From a virus: a stretch of 64,000 nt of DNA. Made by a program: the position numbers and the translations under genes. Shown here one piece after another: positions 40,289 through 49,547 of the stretch (its first letter is position 1; each line of letters begins with the position of its first letter). The notes under the pieces were generated by a model. It was not told where the DNA came from. It saw only the letters and a list, made by a program, of their open reading frames with translations, and searched no databases. The stretch lies in IMG/VR virus record IMGVR_UViG_3300023049_000387, positions 1 to 64,000 of that record. One strand, 5' to 3'.

Positions 40289-42025
40289 TCAATATATTTT
40301 TTCAAACTTTATCTGTCCACAATCAAATATTTTATAAGAACCAAGGTTATCTTCCATTATTTTGGATTCTGATAAATTTTTATCATAACCCATCTTAATA
40401 AGCTTTTTCTTAGTCCACTTTTGTTTATTTGATCTATTTTTATTAACTATATATGAATAATTGGGATATGTGATATTTTTAATATAAAATCCTAGATTAG
40501 TATACAAATTACCAGTTGACCATGATTTATCTGCAAATGATATGACACGAGTTGGTTTATATGTTTTATTAAAATATGATATTAATTTACTAGCACCTCC
40601 TATAACACTAGTATTTATTTTATTACAAAACCTTGACAAATTCCATTCAGAGTCTAACATCTTCTTACGTCCTTCAAAATGGTCAAATGTCATCAAGGAC
40701 ACCAATTCATCATTGTAATATAGTCCTATTTTTAAAGACGCAGATACATATCCCTGTATATGGTTATTATTTAAGAAGTTTCTATATTCACTAACATCAT
40801 CTATTTCTTTTATAACACATTTTCTACCATATATTTTATTATCCGTTAATCCAATCCAATTTTTTATCTGACTTTCTAAGATATCCCTTCTATCTGACCA
40901 ATCATCTTCCCAAATATGTATAATTCTTATATCCCTTTTGTTAAAATGCTTGGTTTTGTCTAGGTGATAGTTTTTATCTTTGAATAATTCACTATGCCAG
41001 TATAATCCATTAAACTCAAATCCAATTTTTAATTCAGGTAAATATATGTCTATTTCTAGACCATCTCTATAGGATTGTATAATTTGTCCATTATATATGC
41101 TCTTTATAAAGTTATACAATTCTAATTCCTTAAACGAAGTACTCATAACTGGGAAACATGTAGTGCATTGCTTATTATTTAGTCTATTCCTAGAATGGTA
41201 TAAACTAGAATTGGTAATAAATGTGTGGTTTTCTTTGTTATCACAATACATCTCATGTTTTCCCAAACCTAAGTAATTCATATAATTCGTACTAGTATTT
41301 AAGTTAGTTCTAATATCACAACCTCTATATTTCTCAAACATTAATTCTTTATACATTTTAGTTTTTGTATAATTATTAACACCCCATCTATTTATATTGT
41401 CTTTTTTAAGTTTATCAATCACTTTTCCCAACTTCATATGATGTGTGACACCATATTTTACCATATTTTGCTTCTTTATTATATTTTTAATTTCCTCTGA
41501 CTCAAAAGGATTATCAACACCAAAGTTATGTTTAGTTGTTATTTTTTTCTTTGCCTTTATTTCATCTATTTGTGATACGTTATCAACTCCATATCTTTCA
41601 TTATTTGTCTTTTTCACTTTTTCATTCACTTTATCGTAATCTATCATAGATTTACTTTTTTTGATTTTATCTCTGACCACTTCACTTTTAGATGGATTAT
41701 CAACACCCCATTTATCTATGCTATTTTTTTTAAAAGATAATATTTTAGTACTAATTAAGGCTAAATTATTATTAGAACATTTATAAGAACAAAATTCCCT
41801 ATATCCCCTTTTTATTGATAAAAATTTTACATTACCATCACATGATTTACACTTAGCTTTTTCATTTTCTATTAAGTATACCTTTTCTGTAAATGATATT
41901 CCAATTAAATTATTTGTAAATTCATAAAAATTGGGCAAATTCTTTTTAACCCAAGACTCTTTTACTGAGTGTTGACTTACCTTTTCTATAAATGTATTAT
42001 ATTCTTCTCTTGTTTTATTATCCAT
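40289..42025 (-). CDS. homing endonuclease, Vsr/EDxHD-like (578 aa)
   Basis: The N-terminal half has zinc-binding Cys pairs (CKSCDGNVKF, FCSYKCSN) and a run of NUMOD-like DNA-binding repeats (KWGVDNPSKSEVV, RYGVDNVSQIDE, NFGVDNPFESEE). The C-terminal half holds a nuclease core, EIDIYLPELKIGFEFNGLYW, then HS...YHLDKT and IRIIHIWEDDW. The same core occurs in the gene at 47735 on the other strand. Such free-standing enzymes spread by cutting uninfected alleles. No intron surrounds it. It sits beside nrdB, a classic homing target. Confidence 0.78.
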   Translation of the reverse strand: MDNKTREEYNTFIEKVSQHSVKESWVKKNLPNFYEFTNNLIGISFTEKVYLIENEKAKCKSCDGNVKFLSIKRGYREFCSYKCSNNNLALISTKILSFKKNSIDKWGVDNPSKSEVVRDKIKKSKSMIDYDKVNEKVKKTNNERYGVDNVSQIDEIKAKKKITTKHNFGVDNPFESEEIKNIIKKQNMVKYGVTHHMKLGKVIDKLKKDNINRWGVNNYTKTKMYKELMFEKYRGCDIRTNLNTSTNYMNYLGLGKHEMYCDNKENHTFITNSSLYHSRNRLNNKQCTTCFPVMSTSFKELELYNFIKSIYNGQIIQSYRDGLEIDIYLPELKIGFEFNGLYWHSELFKDKNYHLDKTKHFNKRDIRIIHIWEDDWSDRRDILESQIKNWIGLTDNKIYGRKCVIKEIDDVSEYRNFLNNNHIQGYVSASLKIGLYYNDELVSLMTFDHFEGRKKMLDSEWNLSRFCNKINTSVIGGASKLISYFNKTYKPTRVISFADKSWSTGNLYTNLGFYIKNITYPNYSYIVNKNRSNKQKWTKKKLIKMGYDKNLSESKIMEDNLGSYKIFDCGQIKFEKIY

Positions 42026-42095
42026 TTTCTATATATAATCTAAACCATCGCTCCTTGCAAAAAACACTAAAAATATATTTTTTATAATGATTATG

Positions 42096-42125
42096 TTGTC
42101 AATATATAATTATTTAGTATATTTG
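42096..42125 (+). promoter_or_regulatory. Bacteroidetes-type promoter
   Basis: TTG at 42096 and TATATTTG at 42118-42125 (22-nt offset), 24 nt before the next start codon. Confidence 0.6.
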
Positions 42126-42148
42126 TTTTAAATTAATAAATAAATAAA

Positions 42149-42499
42149 ATGAAATTCATATACAATAGTGTATTTTACATTTGTAATAAGATTGTTAGTA
42201 ACATAAGACCTAATAGCTGGCAAAGTTGGGAATCAGTCAGAATGACATGCACCATTCCAAAAAAAGTGTATTTAGATATTAAAGGAACTAGTGGCGATAT
42301 TGAATTTATAATATATGATGATAATAGTCCTAAAGTGTCTTATGTATTATACAATTCTACTATAGAAAGAATGACAATTTCATCGGCTTTCAAAAACGGT
42401 GATGTTAGAGTTACATTTATATTGTCAGTTACTGATTCACAAGCTATAGAAAATAAATCATTTATAAGAAATTTAAAGTTAAAGCAAGTATATCTTTAA
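42149..42499 (+). CDS. hypothetical protein (116 aa)
   Basis: A 116-residue beta-rich protein, MKFIYNSVFYICNKIVSNIR, with no recognisable motif. It forms a single-gene unit with a promoter upstream and a terminator just downstream. Confidence 0.6.
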   Translation: MKFIYNSVFYICNKIVSNIRPNSWQSWESVRMTCTIPKKVYLDIKGTSGDIEFIIYDDNSPKVSYVLYNSTIERMTISSAFKNGDVRVTFILSVTDSQAIENKSFIRNLKLKQVYL

Positions 42500-42503
42500 A
42501 AAT

Positions 42504-42535
42504 AAAAGCCAGAAGTAGCGAATTTCTGGCTTTTT
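42504..42535 (+). terminator. intrinsic terminator
   Basis: AAAGCCAGAA/TTCTGGCTTT around GTAGCGAAT, followed by T residues, 5 nt after the preceding stop codon. Confidence 0.85.
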
Positions 42536-42550
42536 ATAGTTGTTATAACT

Positions 42551-42588
42551 ACACCGATCCTAAAGTAAGGGCATTCGCCCCTCGGTGT
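42551..42588 (+). ncRNA. compact GC-rich structured element
   Basis: Outer stem ACACCGA/TCGGTGT encloses an 11-nt single-stranded side (TCCTAAAGTAA) and an inner hairpin GGGC-ATTC-GCCC. It is markedly richer in G+C than its surroundings. It lies between a terminator and the 5' UTR of the gene at 42684, with 95 nt to that ATG. It may be a small RNA or cis-regulatory element. I match it to no known class. Confidence 0.4.
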
Positions 42589-42683
42589 TAAAAGTATATA
42601 TTATTATTCAAAGCCTCCTTTTATTAAACTTTTTAGAACATTGAGCATAAAACAATAAATAATAAATAATAAAAATCATTAAA

Positions 42684-42992
42684 ATGACAAAACACGAAGT
42701 AAAAGTAGAAATCACAGAGAAAGACTCTATCTTGAGTATGATTAACAAAGCCTATCCCAAAAGTATGAAGGGTAGGATAAATGGTAATGAGAACTTTATG
42801 GAAATATATAGCACTAGTGATAGTTTTTCTGTATTCAAAGGTCTTAATGGCTCAACTGCTAAGATAAGTAATCAAGAGATTATAGATGGAACTATTAGAG
42901 TTATGGTAAAGGAAGAGAAAGGAATTGTCAAACTATACCCCATTTCTATTTATTGTATAGATGATGAACAAGGTAGATATATCTTTTACTAA
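42684..42992 (+). CDS. hypothetical protein (102 aa)
   Basis: Starts MTKHEVKVEITEKDSILSMI and looks alpha/beta. It ends 1 nt before the ATG I choose for the IMPDH/GMP-reductase gene, so both are probably on one mRNA. Function unknown. Confidence 0.6.
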   Translation: MTKHEVKVEITEKDSILSMINKAYPKSMKGRINGNENFMEIYSTSDSFSVFKGLNGSTAKISNQEIIDGTIRVMVKEEKGIVKLYPISIYCIDDEQGRYIFY

Positions 42993-42993
42993 T

Positions 42994-44022
42994 ATGAGAG
43001 ATATAAAACTAGATTGGAATGACATATCATTAGTACCACAGGGTACAAGTAGCATATCTTCAAGAAATGAAGTTACTATAAAAGACTTATATAATATGCT
43101 TCCTTTATTCACTGCACCAATGGATACAGTTATTGATGGGAATAATTCTAAAACATTTCACGATAAGGATATAAACGTTTGTCTACCCAGAAATGTTAAG
43201 TTCAAGAAAGGCAGTGAACAGAAGTATTTCTATTCATATGGACTTGATGATATTATAGAGAAAGTAAATAATGATTTGTTATTACCAAATAGGATACTAA
43301 TAGATGTTGCTAATGGTCATATGGAAAAACTTATAAATATATCAAAAAAGATAAAAGATAAGTATGGCAATGATAAGGAACTTATGGTTGGTAATATAGC
43401 CAACCCAGAAACATATAAAACTTATTGTGCTATTGGTGTTGATTATATAAGAGTTGGTATAGGTGGTGGAAGTTCTTGTACAACATCTGCCAATGTATCT
43501 ATCCATTACCCAATGGCATCGCTTATATCAGAGTGTTATGATATAGGATTGTTGTATGCTAAGCCAACAAAAATAATAGCAGACGGTGGCTTTAGAAGCT
43601 TTTCAGATGTTATAAAAGCCATTGCAGTTGGTGCTGATTATGTTATGCTTGGTGGTATTTTTAATAAATGTATGGAAAGTTGTAGCACTAGTTATACTAA
43701 GCTTAGTGATAATACTTATGTAGAAAAGGATTATATGACTGCTAGGACATTATTTGAAAGTGGTGATAATGTATATAAATACTATAGAGGTATGTCAACA
43801 AAAGAAGTACAGAAAGCCTGGAATAAAAAAGATTTAAAAACAGGTGAAGGTATAACCAAATATAACTTGGTCGAATATACTTTGGACGGATGGGTAGAAA
43901 ACTTTAGCGATTATTTAAAATCCGCTATGTCATATACTGGATGTAGAACACTAGAAGATTTTATAGGCGGACCAGAGATTATTCAAATATCACAAATGTC
44001 TTTTAATAGATTCCATAAATAA
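42994..44022 (+). CDS. IMP dehydrogenase / GMP reductase family enzyme
   Basis: A TIM-barrel enzyme of purine metabolism. Family blocks are LFTAPMDTVI, LIDVANGHMEKL, GNIANPETY, VGIGGGSSCTT (phosphate loop with the catalytic Cys), IADGGFRSFSDVIKA and GADYVMLGG, then YYRGMSTKEVQ. No CBS domains are present and the order resembles GMP reductase more than bacterial IMPDH, but the reaction cannot be settled by eye. I start at MRDIKLDWNDISLVP; an upstream in-frame ATG at 42961 would overlap the previous gene. A tnpB remnant abuts the 3' end. With a guanylate kinase-like gene at 53638 it suggests guanine-nucleotide management. Confidence 0.87.
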   Translation: MRDIKLDWNDISLVPQGTSSISSRNEVTIKDLYNMLPLFTAPMDTVIDGNNSKTFHDKDINVCLPRNVKFKKGSEQKYFYSYGLDDIIEKVNNDLLLPNRILIDVANGHMEKLINISKKIKDKYGNDKELMVGNIANPETYKTYCAIGVDYIRVGIGGGSSCTTSANVSIHYPMASLISECYDIGLLYAKPTKIIADGGFRSFSDVIKAIAVGADYVMLGGIFNKCMESCSTSYTKLSDNTYVEKDYMTARTLFESGDNVYKYYRGMSTKEVQKAWNKKDLKTGEGITKYNLVEYTLDGWVENFSDYLKSAMSYTGCRTLEDFIGGPEIIQISQMSFNRFHK

Positions 44023-44035
44023 AGAGCAAGAAATC

Positions 44036-45154
44036 TTGTTGTCTAAACATTTTGGGTGTTCAAGATTCATATATAACCATTTTCTTAATGAGCGTAAAGA
44101 ACAATATCAAAAAGATAAGAAATCAGATAACTATTATGTTCAAGCAAAATCTTTAACAGAATTAAAGAAAGATGAAGATTATAAATGGTTAAAAGAAGTT
44201 AATAGCCAGACTATACAATTTGCTTTAAGGTGTTTAGATACTTCTTATGTTAATTTTTTTCGTGGTAATGCTCAGTTTCCTAATTTTAAATCAAGAAAAA
44301 ACAAAAACACATTCACTATTCCTCAGTTTGGTAGATTAGAAGAAAATAAAATAATTATACCTAAATTTAAAGGTGGTATTAAAGTTAAATTAGATAGGAG
44401 AAAAATTAAAGGCAAAATTGGTAAAATGAGCATTACTAAAACACCAACAGGTAAATATTATGTTTCTATTTTCACCGAACAAGAAATCGAACAATTACCT
44501 AAAACTGGTAAAAAAGTGGGTATTGATTTAGGTATCAAAGATTTTGTGATTACCTCAGATAATAAAAAATATAAAAATAATAAATATACTAAAAAGTATG
44601 CTAGAGAATTAAAGAAAGTACAACAGCATTTATCTCGTAAACAAAAAGGTAGTAATGGGTTTGAAAAACAAAGACTCAAAGTTGCTAAAATTCACGAAAA
44701 GATAGCAAGTTGTAGATTGGATACCTTACACAAAGTTAGTAGAGAACTTGTCGAATCTTATGATTTAATAAGTGTTGAAGATTTGAATGTAAAGGGTATG
44801 ATTAAAAATCATAAGTTATCTAAACATATTGCTGATGTAAGTTGGGGTAATTTTGTTACATTACTTCAATATAAGTGTAATTGGTATGGAAAAGAACTTG
44901 TTAAAATAGGTAGATTTTTTCCATCATCAAAAACTTGTAATAGTTGTGGTTGGATAAATCAAGGATTAAAACTTTCAGACAGAGAATGGACTTGCTCACC
45001 TTGTGGTGAAACTCATGATAGGGACATAAATGCAAGTAAAAACATTCTAAAAGAAGGTTTAAAAATATTTGGGCAGGGACTGTCCAATACAAAGGTGGAG
45101 AGTAAATCAGACTTCTGTGAAGAAGCACACTCTGTGAAACCCGAAACACATTAG
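44036..45154 (+). CDS. tnpB: TnpB (IS200/IS605-family RNA-guided nuclease), 5'-truncated
   Basis: A RuvC-type protein with all three acidic motifs, GIDLGIKDF, ISVEDLNVKGM and HDRDINASKN. A zinc ribbon (CNSCGWINQG and CSPCGETHD) lies between the last two. Family members normally begin with a strand such as YRIYPNKEQ. Here the NKEQE residues are still encoded just upstream of the TTG start, but the preceding sequence switches to the end of the IMPDH/GMP-reductase gene. About a dozen residues and any ATG are therefore lost. The 3' end keeps the element's right end. No tnpA is present. The nuclease core may still be active if translated. Confidence 0.88.
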   Translation: MLSKHFGCSRFIYNHFLNERKEQYQKDKKSDNYYVQAKSLTELKKDEDYKWLKEVNSQTIQFALRCLDTSYVNFFRGNAQFPNFKSRKNKNTFTIPQFGRLEENKIIIPKFKGGIKVKLDRRKIKGKIGKMSITKTPTGKYYVSIFTEQEIEQLPKTGKKVGIDLGIKDFVITSDNKKYKNNKYTKKYARELKKVQQHLSRKQKGSNGFEKQRLKVAKIHEKIASCRLDTLHKVSRELVESYDLISVEDLNVKGMIKNHKLSKHIADVSWGNFVTLLQYKCNWYGKELVKIGRFFPSSKTCNSCGWINQGLKLSDREWTCSPCGETHDRDINASKNILKEGLKIFGQGLSNTKVESKSDFCEEAHSVKPETH

Positions 45155-45175
45155 TCTTTAGCTAATGGGTAGTTC
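45142..45175 (+). mobile_element. right end of IS605-type element (hairpin + GGGTAGTTCAT)
   Basis: CATTAG-TCTTTAG-CTAATG forms a small hairpin immediately followed by GGGTAGTTCAT, the form seen at right ends of IS605-family elements and at the 3' end of omegaRNA scaffolds. The sequence just beyond it would be the guide. The left end is not present. Confidence 0.6.
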
Positions 45176-45516
45176 ATTTTATACATTATGAAAGTTTTAA
45201 AACCAGCCTTAGTAGTTTTGTCTGTTTTAGACAAACAATCTATTTTATCAGCTATTCTTTCTTCATCACCACCTTTCTCTATCCACACAGCATCTATTAA
45301 CATGTTATCAGATAATATCTTACTTATATCAATGTAAGATTCTCCTTCCAATGTATTAGCATAAAACTGTGTTTTTAATGGACTATCCGCAATTTTGTGT
45401 ATAGTTAATGTTTCATCATCAAATTCAATTGTCTCTATATAAGTTTCGTCCACTTCAGCACTTTCTTTTATAAACATTGCCATTGTTTTTATAAATCTTT
45501 TGTTTCTTTTTCCCAT
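45151..45516 (-). CDS. hypothetical protein, C-terminus formed by IS right end (121 aa)
   Basis: Begins MGKRNKRFIKTMAMFIKESA, a basic/aromatic start followed by IKESAE that is similar to the tag-like leaders of virion-type genes. The last residues (MNYPLAKD) are encoded by the complement of the IS right end, so insertion replaced the original C-terminus. It follows the next virion-type gene by 2 nt. Function unknown. Confidence 0.6.
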   Translation of the reverse strand: MGKRNKRFIKTMAMFIKESAEVDETYIETIEFDDETLTIHKIADSPLKTQFYANTLEGESYIDISKILSDNMLIDAVWIEKGGDEERIADKIDCLSKTDKTTKAGFKTFIMYKMNYPLAKD

Positions 45517-45518
45517 AA

Positions 45519-45959
45519 TTATATTGAGTATTTTTTGAGTATTTTTTTTATATCACTAAATGATTTTGTAGTTAGTTTAGCTCTTTTGACATCCATGTAA
45601 TCAATTTCACCATCCTCATAATCAAATTCTAACCAAGTAAGTGTCCCAGCTTCAATCTTCACAAAGCATTTAGTTTTCTCTTTCTTATCAGTCATATCAT
45701 ATGTGACCGAAAAATTAAATCTAACTTGCTCTGGTATACTTCCTTCGTAACTATTATCCCTATTAGGATCTTTACTATCTAAACGATAGTCCATAAATAC
45801 CTTATTAGATCCTGGTACAAATGCAACTCTTTTATATGTTGCTTTAGGATTACTAAAAGTTAGAGTTTTGGGAAAATCCGACTCTTTGAATTTTTTATAA
45901 TATTCTAATGAATAGTTTAATTCAGGCGTATAATTTTCGAATTTTTTAATATGATTCAT
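45519..45959 (-). CDS. candidate internal virion protein with capsid-targeting-like N-terminus (146 aa)
   Basis: Starts MNHIKKFENYTPELNYSLEY. The MNHIKKFE leader is nearly the same as MKHLKKFNE in the metallopeptidase-like protein at 13819. The body is beta-rich (TLTFSNPKATYKRVAFVPGS). TTAATATATA lies 4 nt upstream (45964-45973). No known family. Confidence 0.63.
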   Translation of the reverse strand: MNHIKKFENYTPELNYSLEYYKKFKESDFPKTLTFSNPKATYKRVAFVPGSNKVFMDYRLDSKDPNRDNSYEGSIPEQVRFNFSVTYDMTDKKEKTKCFVKIEAGTLTWLEFDYEDGEIDYMDVKRAKLTTKSFSDIKKILKKYSI

Positions 45960-45987
45960 AAAGTATATATTAAGTTACAAATATTGC

Positions 45988-46812
45988 TTATCTTATCAAA
46001 TCTAAATCAATCTTAATGAACTCATCTTTATATCTCCATATGAATCCCATTGCTGTCTTTGACAAACCCCTACACACATTTGCTATATTGCCTTTATTAT
46101 AACCTAGTTCTCTATTTACTTGAGCTGGGGAATCCCATTCTTTTAAAAAGTTACCATCTAAACTATATTGATACACAATTTTCTTTGAGTTACTAAGTTG
46201 TTTTTTCCAAACTTCTTTTTCTTTTTTAATATTATGGTCTTGTAAAGACTGCCATATTTTCTTTCCACTAAAACCTAATTCCTTAGAAATACTTGGTATA
46301 GATAGATTATCCGTTATATATAATTTGTATAGTAAGTCTTTATCAATTACTTTTTTAATATTATTACCACTCCTATTATAGTTTGGCCTATCTATGTATA
46401 TGTCTTTCACAGACTTTGAAATTTCTTCTTTATGTGAATTTGTCAAAGTACATCCTAGTTTGGATTTTCTCATTTTTAGCTTACTATCTTTATTATGTTT
46501 ATAACCATTGAGTCCTATGCCACCACTAGTTAAGTTTGTTAGGTTAAATCCCCAGCATCTTAGTTGTGTTATCCAGTAAGTTTCCCAAAACTCCCAATCC
46601 TCACTAGAAACCTCATCAATAACTTCTATAGTAGGTTTTTTATCTTTTTCAAGTAGAGATCTAATCCAATTAGCTTTGTGAGATTTTGATCCTAGCTTAG
46701 AAGTTGTTATATGTGCATTTAGCCTTTTATTTACCTTTAATTGGGTTTTGCCAACATACCTTATCTGATTAGTTATTGGATCTACTAGTGTATATATGCA
46801 TATTGTTTTCAT
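45988..46812 (-). CDS. GIY-YIG homing endonuclease with NUMOD repeats
   Basis: The N-terminal domain has CIYTLVDPITNQIRYVGKTQ (the GIY-YIG pair as IYT/YVG), then the catalytic Arg region LNAHITTSK and a Glu in EFWETYWI. It is followed by a NUMOD3-like block (GHKHNKDSKLKMRKSK-like) and a C-terminal helix-turn-helix/NUMOD1 region (VYQYSLDGNFLKEWDSPAQVNRELGY). It resembles SegA-type phage enzymes. No intron is visible. Confidence 0.85.
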   Translation of the reverse strand: MKTICIYTLVDPITNQIRYVGKTQLKVNKRLNAHITTSKLGSKSHKANWIRSLLEKDKKPTIEVIDEVSSEDWEFWETYWITQLRCWGFNLTNLTSGGIGLNGYKHNKDSKLKMRKSKLGCTLTNSHKEEISKSVKDIYIDRPNYNRSGNNIKKVIDKDLLYKLYITDNLSIPSISKELGFSGKKIWQSLQDHNIKKEKEVWKKQLSNSKKIVYQYSLDGNFLKEWDSPAQVNRELGYNKGNIANVCRGLSKTAMGFIWRYKDEFIKIDLDLIR

Positions 46813-46861
46813 ATATTATATATGAGAAAAATATGGATACCATAGATGGTGAACAAAGATT

Positions 46862-47647
46862 TTATTTTTTAACCATGAAGAAGAATGATGAATTAGACAT
46901 TTCGCCTATATAATCCGTAACCTCCTTAGTTTCCTCCTTTCCCTGTGATACCAAGTCAGCTCCATTTATCTTAACAGCACCAGGCAATGAGAAGTCATAC
47001 CTACCAACCATGTTGCCTAGTTGTTGTTTAGCATACCCTGCTACATATTTAAAGAAAAGGTCATCGTTAAATAAATTCTCTTTAGGAATATCGGCATAGG
47101 CTTCCATAATCACGTTGTGCTTAATATTAGTCAATATGTGTAATCTGTGGTTTAATTGGTTGTATTGGTGCTTTAATGTATACTTATTCATCTGGTTAAG
47201 CATATCAGACATACTATCTAGTACTGTTTTATACACCCCAAGCTCACCGATTGTGGTTACGTAGGAAGATAGGTAGGGTTGATTTGTAACACCTAAATTA
47301 ACCGACATATTAGGAGTATTAATACCCAACTGAAACAATGAATCCCCTCTAACTTCATATAAGTAAGTTACAGACTGTATTTCACAAGGAACTGTCACAT
47401 AGTTATACTTAGTAAATTCATCTGTCTGAAAGGCTTCCTTTCTTATTAAAAAGTACATTTTCTGAACTGCATACATATAAGACCTATAGAAATATGGCAA
47501 TGCTCTTTTTTCTATTGTAAGCCTTATTGCCTCATCTGGTAATGTCTTAGGTAAAGAACATGCTATTGTTAATTCTGTTTGTATAGAATCTATAAACTCT
47601 TCTATTGTTTGACCACCTTGAAATGGTTTGTAATCTTCTCCTTCCAT
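46862..47647 (-). CDS. putative virion structural protein (261 aa)
   Basis: A mostly helical protein with FKYVAGYAKQQLGNMVGRYDFSLPGAVKINGADLVSQGKEE near residue 205 and FFFMVKK at the very end. These blocks recur in structural genes of T4-like phages. A head-tail connector or neck role is possible. A near-match of the late motif lies upstream (47665). Confidence 0.5.
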   Translation of the reverse strand: MEGEDYKPFQGGQTIEEFIDSIQTELTIACSLPKTLPDEAIRLTIEKRALPYFYRSYMYAVQKMYFLIRKEAFQTDEFTKYNYVTVPCEIQSVTYLYEVRGDSLFQLGINTPNMSVNLGVTNQPYLSSYVTTIGELGVYKTVLDSMSDMLNQMNKYTLKHQYNQLNHRLHILTNIKHNVIMEAYADIPKENLFNDDLFFKYVAGYAKQQLGNMVGRYDFSLPGAVKINGADLVSQGKEETKEVTDYIGEMSNSSFFFMVKK

Positions 47648-47734
47648 AAATAAATAGTATTTTACTTATATATTATTTTCTGATATTAAGAAAGTGGCTA
47701 TATTTGATATATACTAAAACATATATGCTTACTC

Positions 47735-49543
47735 ATGCGAGAACTAATAGAAAAAAAGACATGCAATATAGGATCATTGTGTAGCTTTTTGAATAAAAGT
47801 GAGAATTTTTTGTATTTAAAACACATAAATGACTCACTTGGTAAATCATTTATGGATATTCCCTTAACAACATCAGAAAAAATATATTATTATATAAATA
47901 GAATTAATATACCGAATCTATGTTTTTGTGGACAAAGAACTAAGTTCATAGGCTTTAAAAATGGACATAGAAAAACATGTGGTTCTAAAGAATGTGTAGT
48001 TATATCAAGAAAAAATACTTGTATAGATAAATATGGTGTAGACAATCCCAAGAAGTCAAAAGAGATAAAAGATAAAGAACAATATAAGATTAAAGAGAAA
48101 TGGGATGGTAAGCATTATATGCACAATAATGATGTTAAGGCTAAATTTAACTCCACTATGGATGATAGGTATGGTGTTAAATGGGCTCAGCAATCAAATC
48201 TAATATCTAAGAAAAGCATAAGTACCTTTTCACACAACACAGATAGAGAGGATATAATTAGAACAAGGGCAAATTCTAATAAGGACAAATCATTAGATGA
48301 AAAGAAGTTAATAGATGAAAAGAAGAAGAAAACACTAGAAGAAAATTGGGGTAGTATATCATTATTTAATGACTATAGGAATGAGAAGATAAAAGAATCA
48401 TCAATGAAAAAATGGGGAGTTGACCATCACTTTAAGGCAAATACAATAGCTAAAAAAAGAATTGATTCTTATAATAATACACAAATGAAAAGCCTTATAG
48501 ATTCTTTACCAAAAGAAGTATCCTTTATATCAAAGAAGCAAAATAATAACAATACTGATACTGTGTTTAAGCTAGTGTGTGAAACATGTGATAAGCATTT
48601 TAGTATAAATAGACAACTTATGTGGTTTCGTATTAATTCAAATAGTGGAGTATGTGTATATTGTAATCCTATATCTAGTGGTAAATCTAATAAAGAGCTA
48701 GAAGTATTAGACTTTATAAAAAGCATATACAAGGAAAAGATTGTTTCAAATGCTAGGAATATTATATCAAAGGAGTTAGACATATATATACCTTCTTTAA
48801 AAATAGCATTTGAGTTTAATGGACTTTACTGGCATAGTGATTTGTTTAAGACCAAGAGTTACCATTTAGACAAAAGTAAAGAGTGTGAAGATGTTGATAT
48901 TCAATTAATACACATTTGGGAAGATGATTGGGATTATAAGAAAGATATTGTAAAATCTATTATATCTTATAAGTTAAATAAATCAGATAGGATATTTGCT
49001 AGAAAGTGTGTTATTAAAGAGATAAAAGATAACTCTATAGTTAAGAAGTTTTTATTAGACAATCATATACAGGGATTTGTTGGTTCTAGAGTTAAAATAG
49101 GCTTATTTTTTGAGAAAGAACTAGTTAGTTTAATAAGTTTTGGTAGCCTTAGAAAATCTTTAGGTCATAAATCCTCTGCAAATAGATGGGAGTTATTAAG
49201 GTTCTGTAATAAGATAAATACATCTGTTATAGGTGGTGCATCTAAGTTATTTAATTTCTTCATAAAGAATTATAATCCAGAATATGTAATGAGTTATAGT
49301 GATTCGTCTAGGGGAAAGGGAAATCTGTATGATGTATTAAAATTTAAGAGAAATCATCAAACTGTACCTAATTATTACTGGGTTATTGATGGTATAAAAA
49401 CACATAGGTTTAACTGGAGGAAGGACAAGCTTGTTAAAATGGGGTATAGTTCAGATAAAACAGAAATAGAAATAATGAATGAAATTGGATATTATAGAAT
49501 TTTTGATTGTGGATCTTGTAGATGGGACTGGTTGGGTAAATAA
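47735..49543 (+). CDS. homing endonuclease, Vsr/EDxHD-like, paralog of the 40289 gene (602 aa)
   Basis: Shares architecture and many blocks with the minus-strand gene at 40289. Zinc Cys pairs near the N-terminus are followed by NUMOD-like repeats (KYGVDNPKKSKEI, RYGVKWAQQSNL, KWGVDHHFKAN). The nuclease core is ELDIYIPSLKIAFEFNGLYW, then HS, YHLDKS and IQLIHIWEDDW, then RKCVIKEI and NTSVIGGASKL. The two copies have diverged enough to recognise different sites. Confidence 0.8.
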   Translation: MRELIEKKTCNIGSLCSFLNKSENFLYLKHINDSLGKSFMDIPLTTSEKIYYYINRINIPNLCFCGQRTKFIGFKNGHRKTCGSKECVVISRKNTCIDKYGVDNPKKSKEIKDKEQYKIKEKWDGKHYMHNNDVKAKFNSTMDDRYGVKWAQQSNLISKKSISTFSHNTDREDIIRTRANSNKDKSLDEKKLIDEKKKKTLEENWGSISLFNDYRNEKIKESSMKKWGVDHHFKANTIAKKRIDSYNNTQMKSLIDSLPKEVSFISKKQNNNNTDTVFKLVCETCDKHFSINRQLMWFRINSNSGVCVYCNPISSGKSNKELEVLDFIKSIYKEKIVSNARNIISKELDIYIPSLKIAFEFNGLYWHSDLFKTKSYHLDKSKECEDVDIQLIHIWEDDWDYKKDIVKSIISYKLNKSDRIFARKCVIKEIKDNSIVKKFLLDNHIQGFVGSRVKIGLFFEKELVSLISFGSLRKSLGHKSSANRWELLRFCNKINTSVIGGASKLFNFFIKNYNPEYVMSYSDSSRGKGNLYDVLKFKRNHQTVPNYYWVIDGIKTHRFNWRKDKLVKMGYSSDKTEIEIMNEIGYYRIFDCGSCRWDWLGK

Positions 49544-49547
49544 AGCA

